From contig NZ_ML769314.1 in assembly GCF_009720365.1 (NCBI RefSeq), positions 611,264 to 675,263 on the forward strand: a stretch of 64,000 nt of DNA, given 5' to 3'. The notes under the pieces are model-generated. The model saw nothing but the letters and a program-made list of their open reading frames with translations. It searched no databases and was not told the origin of the DNA. A program made the position numbers and the translations under genes. Positions 53,790 to 61,923 of this stretch are shown here, piece after piece. The first letter of the stretch is position 1. Every line of letters starts with the position of its first letter. This stretch comes from Catellatospora paridis. Its GTDB lineage: Bacteria > Actinomycetota > Actinomycetes > Mycobacteriales > Micromonosporaceae.

Positions 53790-54182
53790 ATGGCTACCGT
53801 CGCGGATCTCGAGTTCGGGAACTATCTGCTGGTCACCACGTTTCGTAAGGACGGGCGGGCGGTGCCGACGCCGGTCTGGGCGGTGCGCGACGGGGCCGGG
53901 ATCTATGTGTGGACCGTCGCCGACAGCGGCAAGGTGAAGCGGCTGCGGCGCAGCAGCAAGGTCACCATCAGCGACTGCGACCTGCGCGGCAAGGTCACCG
54001 GCCCGACCATCCCGGCCCGCGCGAAGCTGCTCGGCGCGGCGGAGACCGAGGCGGTGCGCCACCTGCTGGCCAAGAAGTACGGCATCCTCGGCCGCATCAC
54101 CCTCTGGGGCAGCCGCATCCGCCGCGGCGCGAACGGCACCGTCGGCGTACGCATCACCGAGCCGGCCGCCCCGAAGGCCTGA
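53790..54182 (+). CDS. PPOX-class F420-dependent oxidoreductase-like protein
   Basis: Protein of 130 residues with a split-barrel flavin/deazaflavin-binding fold. The pattern NYLLVTTFRKDGRAVPTPVWAV, GIYVWTVADSGKVKRLRRSSKV, and the C-terminal KKYGILGRITLWGSRIRRG fits the actinobacterial F420-binding PPOX group. The physiological substrate is unknown. TAGGGT at 53778-53783, 6 nt before the ATG, points to leaderless translation. Palindromic repeats flank the gene on both sides. Confidence 0.8.
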   Translation: MATVADLEFGNYLLVTTFRKDGRAVPTPVWAVRDGAGIYVWTVADSGKVKRLRRSSKVTISDCDLRGKVTGPTIPARAKLLGAAETEAVRHLLAKKYGILGRITLWGSRIRRGANGTVGVRITEPAAPKA

Positions 54183-54193
54183 CCTCGACGTCG

Positions 54194-54252
54194 GTGATCA
54201 TGAAGTTGTGGTCGCGACACACCGTCGAGCCGTGCCATAAGTTCATGATCAA
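54194..54252. repeat. 59-bp palindromic element, family A copy 5 (inverted)
   Basis: Family A element in reverse orientation, 11 nt after the stop of the PPOX gene and about 80 nt before polA. It is the only copy whose polarity is opposite relative to the gene it follows. Confidence 0.9.
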
Positions 54253-54331
54253 CGCGGCGCAGGGCGGCGCAGGGGTGGGGGTGCGGCGGCGGGTGGGACG
54301 GGGCGTCGGGGGGAGGGCATAAGCTCTTCGG

Positions 54332-56998
54332 GTGACTGAGACGCTGCTGCTGCTTGACGGGCATTCGCTGGCTTACCGGGCGTTCTTCGCGCTGCCGGTG
54401 GAGAACTTCTCGACGTCGACGGGGCAGCCCACCAACGCCGTGTACGGCTTCACCTCGATGCTGATCAACGTGCTGCGCGACGAGAAGCCCACCCACATCG
54501 CGGTGGCGTTCGACGTGTCGCGGCATTCGTTCCGCACCGATCAGTACGCCGAGTACAAGGCGGGCCGGTCGGAGACGCCGACGGACTTCAAGGGGCAGGT
54601 CAGCCTGGTCCAGGAGGTGCTGGACGCACTGCAGGTCAAGCACGTGGAGCTGGCGGGCTACGAGGCCGACGACATCATCGCCACGCTCGCCCGGCAGGGC
54701 CGCGAGGCCGGCATGCGGGTGCTGATCTGCACCGGCGACCGCGACGCGTACCAGCTGGTCACCAAGGACGTCACGGTGCTGTACCCGCGCAAGGGCGTGT
54801 CCGACCTGGCCCGCATGGACCCGGCGGCGGTGCTGGAGAAGTACGGCGTCGGCCCCGAGCGCTACCGCGACCTGGCCGCGCTGGTCGGCGAGTCCAGCGA
54901 CAACCTGCCCGGCGTGCCGGGCGTGGGCCCGAAGACCGCCGCCAAGTGGATCAATCAGTACGACGGCCTCGAAGGCGTCATCGCCCGGGTCGACGAGATC
55001 AAGGGCAAGGCGGGGGAGAGCCTGCGCGAGCACCTGGCCGGGGTGATGCGCAACCAGCAGATCAACCTGCTGCGCGACGACCTCGACCTGCCGCTGGAGC
55101 TGCCCGCCACGCACTGGACCACCTGGGACCGCGAGGCGGTGCACCAGGTCTTCGACACGCTGCAGTTCCGCGTGCTGCGCGACCGGCTGTACCAGTACCT
55201 CGACACCGCCGAGCCGGAGGCTGAGGCCGGCTTCGACATCGACGGCACCGTGCTCACCGAGCCCGGCGCGCTGGCGGCCTGGCTCAGTGAGCAGGTGACG
55301 GGCCCGGTCGGCATCGCCGTGGCCGGCACCTTCGGCCGGGGCACGGGCACGCTGACGGGGCTGGCGCTGGCCGCCGACCACGCCGCCGTGTGGGTCGACC
55401 CGACCGAGCTGGAACCGGCCGACGACGCGGCGCTGGCGGCCTGGCTGGCCGACCCGGCCAAGCCGAAGGTGCTGCACGACGCCAAGCCCGCGCTGCTGGC
55501 CCTGCAGGCCCGCGGCTGGGACCTCAACGGCCTGACCCACGACACCGCGCTCGCGGCCTACCTGGCCCGTCCCGACCAGCGCTCCTACGACCTGGCCGAC
55601 CTGGCGGTGCGCTACCTGCACCGGGAGCTGCGGGCGGAGGCGAACGACACCGGCCAGCTCGCGCTGGACTTCGGTGACGGCACCGCCGACCACGCCGCCG
55701 AGGAGGCGCTGATGCTGCGCGCCCGGGCGACGCTCGACCTGGTCGACGCGCTGGGCGGGGAGCTGGACCGCGGCGACGGCGAGCGGCTGCTGGCCGACGT
55801 GGAGCTGCCGCTGGTGCCGGTGCTGGCCGCGATGGAGCGGGTCGGCATCGCCGCCGACACCGACTACCTCACCGAGCTGGAGGCGCAGTTCGCCGGCGAG
55901 GTGAAGGCGGCGGCGCAGGCCGCGTACGGTGACGTGGGCCGCGAGTTCAACCTCGGTTCGCCCAAGCAGCTGCAGGAGATCCTGTTCGGCGAGCTGAACC
56001 TGCCCAAGACCAAGAAGATCAAGACGGGGTACACCACCGACGCCGACGCGCTGCAGTGGCTGTTCGCGCAGACCGGGCACCCGGTGCTGGAGCACCTGCT
56101 GCGCCACCGCGACGTCGCCAAGCTGAAGTCCACGGTCGACGGCCTGCTCAAGTCGGTCAGCGACGACGGCCGCATCCACACCACGTTCTTCCAGACCGTG
56201 GCTGCGACCGGCCGGCTGTCCAGCACCGACCCGAACCTGCAGAACGTGCCGATCCGCACCGAGGAGGGCCGGCGCATCCGCCGCGCCTTCGTGGTCGGGC
56301 CGGGCTACGAGTCGCTGCTGACGGCCGACTACAGCCAGATCGAGATGCGCATCATGGCGCACCTGTCCCAGGACGCGGGCCTGATCGAGGCCTTCGCCAC
56401 CGGCGAGGACCTGCACACCACGGTCGCGTCGAAGGTCTTCGCCACCGACCAGGTGTCCGCCGAGCAACGGCGCAGGATCAAGGCCATGTCGTACGGGCTG
56501 GCGTACGGCCTGTCCGCGTACGGGCTGTCGCAGCAGCTGGGCATCTCCACCGCCGAGGCGACCGGGCTCATGGAGGACTACTTCGCCCGCTTCGGCGGCG
56601 TGCGCGACTACCTGCACGCGGTCGTCGACCAGGCGCGCAAGGACGGTTACACGGCCACCATCCTGGGCCGCCGCCGCTTCCTGCCCGACCTGGTCAGCGA
56701 CAACCGGCAGCGGCGCGAGATGGCCGAGCGCATGGCGCTCAACGCCCCGATCCAGGGCTCGGCCGCCGATGTCATCAAGCTGGCCATGCTGCGGGTCGAC
56801 CGGGCGCTGCGGGCCGAGGGGCTGACCTCGCGGATGCTGCTGCAGGTCCACGACGAGCTCGTGTTCGAGGTCGCCGCCGGCGAGCGGGAGACCCTGGAGG
56901 CGCTGGTCCGCCGCGAGATGGGCGGTGCCGTCGACCTGTCCGTGCCGCTGGAGGTCTCCGTCGGCGTCGGCCACGACTGGAACGAAGCCGACCACTGA
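54332..56998 (+). CDS. polA: DNA polymerase I
   Basis: Protein of 888 residues: 5'-3' exonuclease (residues about 1-300, with LLLLDGHSLAYRAFFAL and GYEADDIIATLA), an exonuclease-like middle domain, and a family A polymerase (about 480-888). Polymerase motifs A (LLTADYSQIEMRIMAHLSQD), B (RRRIKAMSYGLAYGLSAYGL) and C (MLLQVHDELVFEV) are complete. The middle domain lacks the DxE metal ligands (GPVGIAVAGTFG in their place), so proofreading should be absent, as in other actinobacterial Pol I. The GTG at 54332 lies 6 nt after TAAGCT (54320-54325), suggesting a leaderless mRNA. Confidence 0.97.
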   Translation: MTETLLLLDGHSLAYRAFFALPVENFSTSTGQPTNAVYGFTSMLINVLRDEKPTHIAVAFDVSRHSFRTDQYAEYKAGRSETPTDFKGQVSLVQEVLDALQVKHVELAGYEADDIIATLARQGREAGMRVLICTGDRDAYQLVTKDVTVLYPRKGVSDLARMDPAAVLEKYGVGPERYRDLAALVGESSDNLPGVPGVGPKTAAKWINQYDGLEGVIARVDEIKGKAGESLREHLAGVMRNQQINLLRDDLDLPLELPATHWTTWDREAVHQVFDTLQFRVLRDRLYQYLDTAEPEAEAGFDIDGTVLTEPGALAAWLSEQVTGPVGIAVAGTFGRGTGTLTGLALAADHAAVWVDPTELEPADDAALAAWLADPAKPKVLHDAKPALLALQARGWDLNGLTHDTALAAYLARPDQRSYDLADLAVRYLHRELRAEANDTGQLALDFGDGTADHAAEEALMLRARATLDLVDALGGELDRGDGERLLADVELPLVPVLAAMERVGIAADTDYLTELEAQFAGEVKAAAQAAYGDVGREFNLGSPKQLQEILFGELNLPKTKKIKTGYTTDADALQWLFAQTGHPVLEHLLRHRDVAKLKSTVDGLLKSVSDDGRIHTTFFQTVAATGRLSSTDPNLQNVPIRTEEGRRIRRAFVVGPGYESLLTADYSQIEMRIMAHLSQDAGLIEAFATGEDLHTTVASKVFATDQVSAEQRRRIKAMSYGLAYGLSAYGLSQQLGISTAEATGLMEDYFARFGGVRDYLHAVVDQARKDGYTATILGRRRFLPDLVSDNRQRREMAERMALNAPIQGSAADVIKLAMLRVDRALRAEGLTSRMLLQVHDELVFEVAAGERETLEALVRREMGGAVDLSVPLEVSVGVGHDWNEADH

Positions 56999-57004
56999 CC
57001 ACCC

Positions 57005-57029
57005 GCGGGGCCGGCCCTGCCGGCCCCGC
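57005..57029 (+). terminator. polA terminator hairpin
   Basis: Perfect 11-bp GC stem (57005-57015, 57019-57029) with a CCT loop, 6 nt after the polA stop. A family A palindrome follows directly. Confidence 0.8.
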
Positions 57030-57038
57030 CCATCCGCG

Positions 57039-57097
57039 ATGATCATGAACCTATGGCACGGCTCGGCGGCGTGTCGGCGGCACAACCTCATGATCGA
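57039..57097. repeat. 59-bp palindromic element, family A copy 6
   Basis: Forward-orientation copy, 40 nt behind polA and behind its terminator. The arms read TGATCATGAACCTATGG and the complement with paired changes (CCT/AGG where other copies have CTT/AAG), that is, compensatory changes that keep the stem. Confidence 0.9.
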
Positions 57098-57179
57098 GAT
57101 GGCCGTGCGCGGCCGGGTCGGCGCGGCACGGCCTGAGCCGATCCGGATCGCTGCCCGGCGTGGTGGGCCGGGGCGGGGA

Positions 57180-57686
57180 TCAGGCTCGGGCCAGCGCGGC
57201 CACGGCCTGATCGATGATCTCGTCCGGGGCCAGCGTGATCGGGATGACGATCGCCGCCTCGTCGCCGCCGGGCTTCTCCAGGTCGGCGAGCTGGGAGTCG
57301 AGCAGGCGCGGGTTGAAGAAGTGCCCGGGGCGGTTCGACAGGCGCGAGGCCAGCAGCTCGCGGGGGCCGTCCAGGTACACGACGGCCAGGCCGGGTGCGG
57401 CCTCGCGCAGCAGGTCGCGATAGGAGCGCTTGAGCGCGGAGCAGGCCAGCACCGCGGGGATGCCCTCGTCCTGCTGCTCGGCCAGCCACTGGGCGCACAG
57501 CCGCAGCCAGGGTGCACGGTCTTCGTCGGTCAGCGGGATGCCGGCCGACATCTTCATCACGTTGGCCTGCGGGTGCAGGTCGTCGCCGTCGGCGAAGATC
57601 GCGCCGAGGCGTTTGGCCAGCTGCGTGCCGATGGTGCTCTTGCCGCTGCCGGAGACTCCCATGACGAGTACGGTCGAGGCGCTCAC
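57180..57686 (-). CDS. gntK: gluconokinase
   Basis: Protein of 168 residues. Walker A is VMGVSGSGKST; the following DGDDLHPQANVMKMSAGIPLTDEDRAPWL block is the gluconate-binding signature of GntK, and CSALKRSYRDLLRE completes the site. It makes 6-phosphogluconate from gluconate and ATP. The GTG at 57686 fits the family start. It stands alone between the polA terminator/palindrome and the subtilase gene; three hairpins lie upstream. Confidence 0.93.
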   Translation of the reverse strand: MSASTVLVMGVSGSGKSTIGTQLAKRLGAIFADGDDLHPQANVMKMSAGIPLTDEDRAPWLRLCAQWLAEQQDEGIPAVLACSALKRSYRDLLREAAPGLAVVYLDGPRELLASRLSNRPGHFFNPRLLDSQLADLEKPGGDEAAIVIPITLAPDEIIDQAVAALARA

Positions 57687-57737
57687 GATCGTGACACTAG
57701 CTCAGCGCGCCGCCGTCGGTCGGCGGACACGGGTGGA

Positions 57738-57833
57738 GCGCCGCTCCGGCGCGCGGCGGGACCCGCGGCCGGAGCGGCGCGCACCGGGCGGTGGAGGCAC
57801 ACCCGGTGCGCGCGGACCCTTTACAGGGTCCGC
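57738..57833 (-). terminator. three consecutive hairpins behind the subtilase gene
   Basis: Stems 57738-57749/57769-57780 (12 bp), 57779-57788/57802-57811 (10 bp) and 57812-57819/57826-57833 (8 bp, overlapping the subtilase TAA stop). They follow the minus-strand protease gene and should end its transcript before gntK. Confidence 0.7.
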
Positions 57834-59029
57834 TTGTTCAGCAGGCGGTTCGGCGTGCCGGAGAGGCTGCCGGTGACGACGCCCGTGGTGGCGTTGTTGA
57901 CGACCCAGGCGTGGATGGTCGCCTGGCTGGCGTCGCCGTACGTCGCCTTGTAGAGCACGGCGATGCCGGCGGCGTGCGGGGTGGACATCGAGGTGCCGTT
58001 GTAGCTGCCGGTGGTGTTGCCGGGCAGGGTGGACACGATGGCCGAGCCGGGTCCGTAGACGTCGACGCAGGAGCCGGTGGAGGAGTAGCTGGCGCGGGCG
58101 TCGGTGGACGTGGTGGCCGCGACCACCAACGCGGCGGTCAGGTTGCGGGGCAGCCGGTCGCACGAGTTGCCGCCGGTGTTGCCGGCCGAGGTGGCCAGGA
58201 ACACGCCGGCGTTCATCAGGTTGGTCAGCGCGGTGGCCAGCGTCGCGCTGTACGTCATGTTCCACGAGGTGTTGGCCACGGCCGGCTTGACGTGGTTGGT
58301 GCGCACCCAGTTGACCGCGGCGACGGCCCCGGACGTGGTGCCGCTGCCGGCGCAGTTGAGCCACTTCACGCCGTGCAGCGTCGCGGACTTCGCCACGCCG
58401 TACGAGGTGGAGCCGATGGTGCCCGCCACGTGCGTGCCGTGGCCGTTGCAGTCGGTGTTGTTGCTGTCGATCGCGTTGTAGTTGAACTGGGCGCGGCCGC
58501 CGAAGTTCGGGTGGGCGGCGTCGACGCCCGAGTCGATGATGTACGCGTGCACGCCCGCGCCGGTCGCGGTGTACGTGTAGCCGGCCGACAGCGGCAGCGC
58601 GTTCTGGTCGATGCGGTCGATGCCCCACGCGGGCGGGTTGGTCTGCGTGGTGTCGAGCACGTGGTGGTGCCAGGCGTCGCGCTCGATGGCCAGCACGTCG
58701 GCGCTGTGCGACAGCTCGCGCACCTGGGCGGCGGTCAGCTCGGCGGCGAAGCCGTTGACGGTGGCCCCGAAGTCGAGGCGGGCCGTGGTCTTCAGCGCCC
58801 GCAGCGCGACCCCGCGGTCCGCGCCCGCGCGGAAGGTGACCAGGTAGGCGCCGGGGATGACGGTGGTGTCCGCGGCGGCGGCGGGGGCGGTGATCGGGAC
58901 TGGGGCGGCCCGGTAGGGCGCGCCGGCGGCGAGTGCGGGTGACGGCAGGGCCACGACGGTGGCCAGGGTGGTGGCGGTGATCGCGGCGAATGCCAGCAGG
59001 CGGGCACGCCAGGTCCGGTTGGTCGGCAC
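57821..59029 (-). CDS. secreted S8 family serine protease (subtilase)
   Basis: Protein of 402 residues. Signal peptide to about ALAAGAP (residue 35), an inhibitor-I9-type propeptide (VIPGAYLVTFRAGADRGVAL to ADVLAIERDAWHH), then the mature proteinase K-like domain. Catalytic triad: D166 (YIIDSGVD), H197 (NGHGTHVAGT) and S347 (NGTSMSTPHAAG); N284 (ATSAGNTGGN) forms the oxyanion hole. Four or more cysteines in the mature part suggest disulfides. The GTG at 59029 has GGAGG 5 nt ahead. The C-terminus ends right after the catalytic domain, with no added carbohydrate-binding module. Confidence 0.93.
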   Translation of the reverse strand: MPTNRTWRARLLAFAAITATTLATVVALPSPALAAGAPYRAAPVPITAPAAAADTTVIPGAYLVTFRAGADRGVALRALKTTARLDFGATVNGFAAELTAAQVRELSHSADVLAIERDAWHHHVLDTTQTNPPAWGIDRIDQNALPLSAGYTYTATGAGVHAYIIDSGVDAAHPNFGGRAQFNYNAIDSNNTDCNGHGTHVAGTIGSTSYGVAKSATLHGVKWLNCAGSGTTSGAVAAVNWVRTNHVKPAVANTSWNMTYSATLATALTNLMNAGVFLATSAGNTGGNSCDRLPRNLTAALVVAATTSTDARASYSSTGSCVDVYGPGSAIVSTLPGNTTGSYNGTSMSTPHAAGIAVLYKATYGDASQATIHAWVVNNATTGVVTGSLSGTPNRLLNKRTL

Positions 59030-59135
59030 GTGTTCCTCCCCAGAACCGAATGCCGTCCTGTTTGGACGGCAGCTGGCTCGGAGAGTACATAGACATTGTT
59101 ACAAGAATCAATGTCAGGCGCGCATCGCGGACGCA

Positions 59136-59169
59136 AAAAGCAGGTGCCGCCCGTATCGGGCGGCACCTG
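59136..59169 (-). terminator. rho-independent terminator of the amino acid permease gene
   Basis: Perfect 13-bp stem (59141-59153, 59157-59169) with a TAT loop; on the minus strand it is followed by CTTTTT. It is 17 nt after the permease stop. Confidence 0.9.
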
Positions 59170-59185
59170 AGGTGCGGTGCGGGTG

Positions 59186-60685
59186 CTATTCGGCCTTGGG
59201 CGGCACGTACGTCTCCTTGGCACGCTCCCGGTCGTACTGCATACCGGGCCGCTCGCGGCTGTGGTGGTAGCTATACACGAAGTAGATGACGAAGCCGATG
59301 ACCATCCAGATCGCGAAGCGGACCCAGGTGTCGACGGGCAGGTTGAGCATCAGCCACAGGCTGGCCAGTGCGGCCAGGATCGGCACCAGCGGCACCCACG
59401 GCACCCGGAACGGGCGCGGCAGGTCGGGCCGGGTCTTGCGCAGCACGATCACGCCGAGCGCGACCACGAAGAAGGCGAACAGCGTGCCGATGCTGACCAG
59501 CTCGGACAGCTTCTCCAACGGGATGAACGCGGCCATCAGGGCGACGATGACGCCGACCCCCACGGTGATCAGGTACGGGGTGCCGTAGGTCCGGTGCACC
59601 CTGGCCATGCCGACCGGCAGCAGCCCGTCGCGGGACATCGCGAACAGCACGCGGACCTGGCCGAGCAGCAGCACCAGGACCACGGTGGTGATGCCGCAGA
59701 TCGCGCCCAGCGAGATGAGCTTGGCGACCCAGGGCTGGCCGACCACGTCGAAGGCGTGCGCCAGCGGCGCGTCGACGGCCAGCTCGGTGTAGTGCACCAT
59801 GCCGGTGATGACCAGGGAGACCAGCACGTAGAGCAGGGTGCAGATGACCAGCGAGCCGATGATGCCGCGGGGCATGTCCCGCTGCGGGTTGCGCACCTCC
59901 TCGGCCGTGGTCGCCACGATGTCGAAGCCGATGTAGGCGAAGAAGACGATCGCGGCGGCGGCCAGGATGCCGGGGATGCCGAAGTGCACCGGCTCGATGC
60001 CGAGCAGCAGTTGGGACAGCGGGGTGTGCCACACCCCGGCCCCGGTCTGCGCGGCCGGCTCGGCGGGCGGGATGAACGGCTTGTAGTTCGCCATCTTGAT
60101 GAAGAAGGCGCCCACGACGATCACCAGCACCACCACGGCCAGCTTGACGGCGACCAGCACGCCGGAGACCCGGCTGGACAGCTTCGTGCCGAGCACGCCC
60201 ACGATGGTGCAGACCGCCACGATGAAGATCGCCCCGAAGTCGGGGATCGCCTTCTCGCCGGCCACCCAGGCGGGCAGGCTGAGCAGGTTCGCCAGGTACG
60301 CCGACCAGCCGCGCGCCACCACCGCGGCGCCCAGGCCGAGTTCGAGCACCAGGTCCCAGCCGATGATCCAGGCGACGATCTCGCCCAGGGTCGCGTAGGA
60401 GTAGGTGTAGGCCGAGCCGGCCACCGGCACGGTCGAGGCGAACTCGGCGTAGCAGAGCGCCGCCAGGGCGCAGACGATGCCGGCCACCACGAACGAGATC
60501 ACGATCGCGGGCCCGGCGTTGACCGCGGCCTGACGGCCGGTCAGCACGAAGATGCCGGTGCCGATGATCACGGCGACGCCGAAGATGATCAGGTCGAGGG
60601 TGGACAGGTTCTTCTTGAGTCTGTGTTCAGGCTCCACCGTCTCGGCCATCTCGGCTTCGATGCGCTTTGTCCTGAATATCCCCAT
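59186..60685 (-). CDS. APC-family amino acid permease
   Basis: About 499 residues with 12-13 membrane helices. The start LDLIIFGVAVIIGTGIFVLTGRQAA (helix 1 with the GTGIF substrate loop) and AFFAYIGFD-type FFAYIGFDIVATTAEEVRNPQRDMP (helix 6) place it in the cationic amino acid transporter subgroup. It imports or exchanges amino acids. ATG at 60685 (MGIFRTKRIEAEM) has AGGG ahead; upstream in-frame codons add ten residues. Single gene with its own terminator. Confidence 0.9.
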   Translation of the reverse strand: MGIFRTKRIEAEMAETVEPEHRLKKNLSTLDLIIFGVAVIIGTGIFVLTGRQAAVNAGPAIVISFVVAGIVCALAALCYAEFASTVPVAGSAYTYSYATLGEIVAWIIGWDLVLELGLGAAVVARGWSAYLANLLSLPAWVAGEKAIPDFGAIFIVAVCTIVGVLGTKLSSRVSGVLVAVKLAVVVLVIVVGAFFIKMANYKPFIPPAEPAAQTGAGVWHTPLSQLLLGIEPVHFGIPGILAAAAIVFFAYIGFDIVATTAEEVRNPQRDMPRGIIGSLVICTLLYVLVSLVITGMVHYTELAVDAPLAHAFDVVGQPWVAKLISLGAICGITTVVLVLLLGQVRVLFAMSRDGLLPVGMARVHRTYGTPYLITVGVGVIVALMAAFIPLEKLSELVSIGTLFAFFVVALGVIVLRKTRPDLPRPFRVPWVPLVPILAALASLWLMLNLPVDTWVRFAIWMVIGFVIYFVYSYHHSRERPGMQYDRERAKETYVPPKAE

Positions 60686-60755
60686 TGCCACGCCCTGATC
60701 ATCCGCCCGGCGCAACCCAGTCCGCGCGGTTTCGCGAAAAGTGCAATTGCGGCGG

Positions 60756-61622
60756 TCAGGCGGCCGGCTTCGCGGCTACGAAGATGGCGGTGCCGGGGAA
60801 GAGGCGCCCGCGCAGCGGGGACCACTGGCCCCAGATCTGCTCGTGGCCCTCGGGCCACTCCGGCTCGATCAGGTCGACCAGGGTGAAGCCCGCACCGAGC
60901 AGCTCACGCAGCCGGTCGCCCATGGTCCGGTGGTGCTCGACGTAGGTCGCCGCGCCGTGCTCGTCGTACTCGACGTAGGGCCGGCGGTCGAAGTAGGAGT
61001 GCACCGCCCGCAGGCCCCCCTCGGTGGGGTCGTCGAGGAAGATCCAGCGCATCGGGTGGGTGACCGAGAAGACCCAGCGCCCGCCCGGCTTGAGCACCCG
61101 GTACACCTCGCGCATGACCAGCGCCGAGTCGTCGACGAACGGCACCGCGCCGAACGCGGTGCAGGCGACGTCGAAGGCCCCGTCGGCGAAGGGCAGCGCG
61201 CTCGCGTCGGCCTGCACCAGCGGCACCGTGAGGCCGGTGCGGGCGGCGGCCTGCTCGGCATGGCGCAGCATGCCCGCGGACAGGTCCATCGCCACCACCT
61301 CGGCGCCCTGCGCGGCCAGCCAGCGGGCCGCGGCCGCCGCGCCGCAGCCCAGCTCCAGCACCCGGCGGCCGGCGACGTCGCCGAGCAGCTTCGCGTCGGC
61401 CTCGCGCAGCCCCTCCGGGCACCACACGAAGTCGGCCTCGCCGAGGAACTCGCCGTGCTCGGACTGGTAGTTGTCGGCGTCGGCGTCCCACCAGCCGCGG
61501 GAGGCGCGCAGGTTCTCCGCGGCGGTGACCGGGCGGCGGGTCACCCCGGGTCCGGACGCGACGACGTCGGGGTCGTCGTGCTCGAGGTCAAGATCGTCGT
61601 CACCGGCAGAATGGATCTCCAC
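60756..61622 (-). CDS. SAM-dependent methyltransferase (class I)
   Basis: About 288 residues. Motif I VLELGCGAAAAARWLAAQGAEVVAMDLS, motif II/III ASALPFADGAFDVACTAFGAVPF and motif IV VYRVLKPGGRWVFSV mark a UbiE/COQ5-like class I methyltransferase. An N-terminal NLRASRGWWDADADNYQSEHGEFLG segment is common in actinobacterial members of unknown substrate. GTG at 61622 lies 6 nt behind TACGCT on the minus strand, fitting a leaderless message. Convergence with other genes is absent; it stands divergent from rpsA. Confidence 0.85.
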   Translation of the reverse strand: MEIHSAGDDDLDLEHDDPDVVASGPGVTRRPVTAAENLRASRGWWDADADNYQSEHGEFLGEADFVWCPEGLREADAKLLGDVAGRRVLELGCGAAAAARWLAAQGAEVVAMDLSAGMLRHAEQAAARTGLTVPLVQADASALPFADGAFDVACTAFGAVPFVDDSALVMREVYRVLKPGGRWVFSVTHPMRWIFLDDPTEGGLRAVHSYFDRRPYVEYDEHGAATYVEHHRTMGDRLRELLGAGFTLVDLIEPEWPEGHEQIWGQWSPLRGRLFPGTAIFVAAKPAA

Positions 61623-61923
61623 CCGGACAGCGTACGAGCCGGTCGTCCGGGGGCGACTCACCGGGTGTGACGCACGGAACAATTCGCCCGCAATCCCCGT
61701 GGAGTCCCCCGAATCAGGAAGAGGGGAGCGTCACGGGAGGGGTGGGGTTGCGTCGTGTGGTAATGGGCACGGTAAGCTGTTCGATGCACTCGCACGTCCG
61801 CGGTTCTCGGCATGGAGCAGACCCGTAGCGCGCCGGAACTGACCGGAGCGTAGGCGAGCGGGAGCGGCAGTGGAACACCCACTGGGTCACACTGAACATC
61901 CATCCGACGGAGCAACAGTCCAC

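Noticed and set aside
53661-57097. IS or transposon ends around polA
   Set aside because: Although palindromic copies flank this region, the genes between are housekeeping, there is no transposase and no target duplication.
53903-57517. Open frame of 1204 codons on the minus strand across polA
   Set aside because: Antisense shadow of polA with biased composition; polA is complete on the plus strand.
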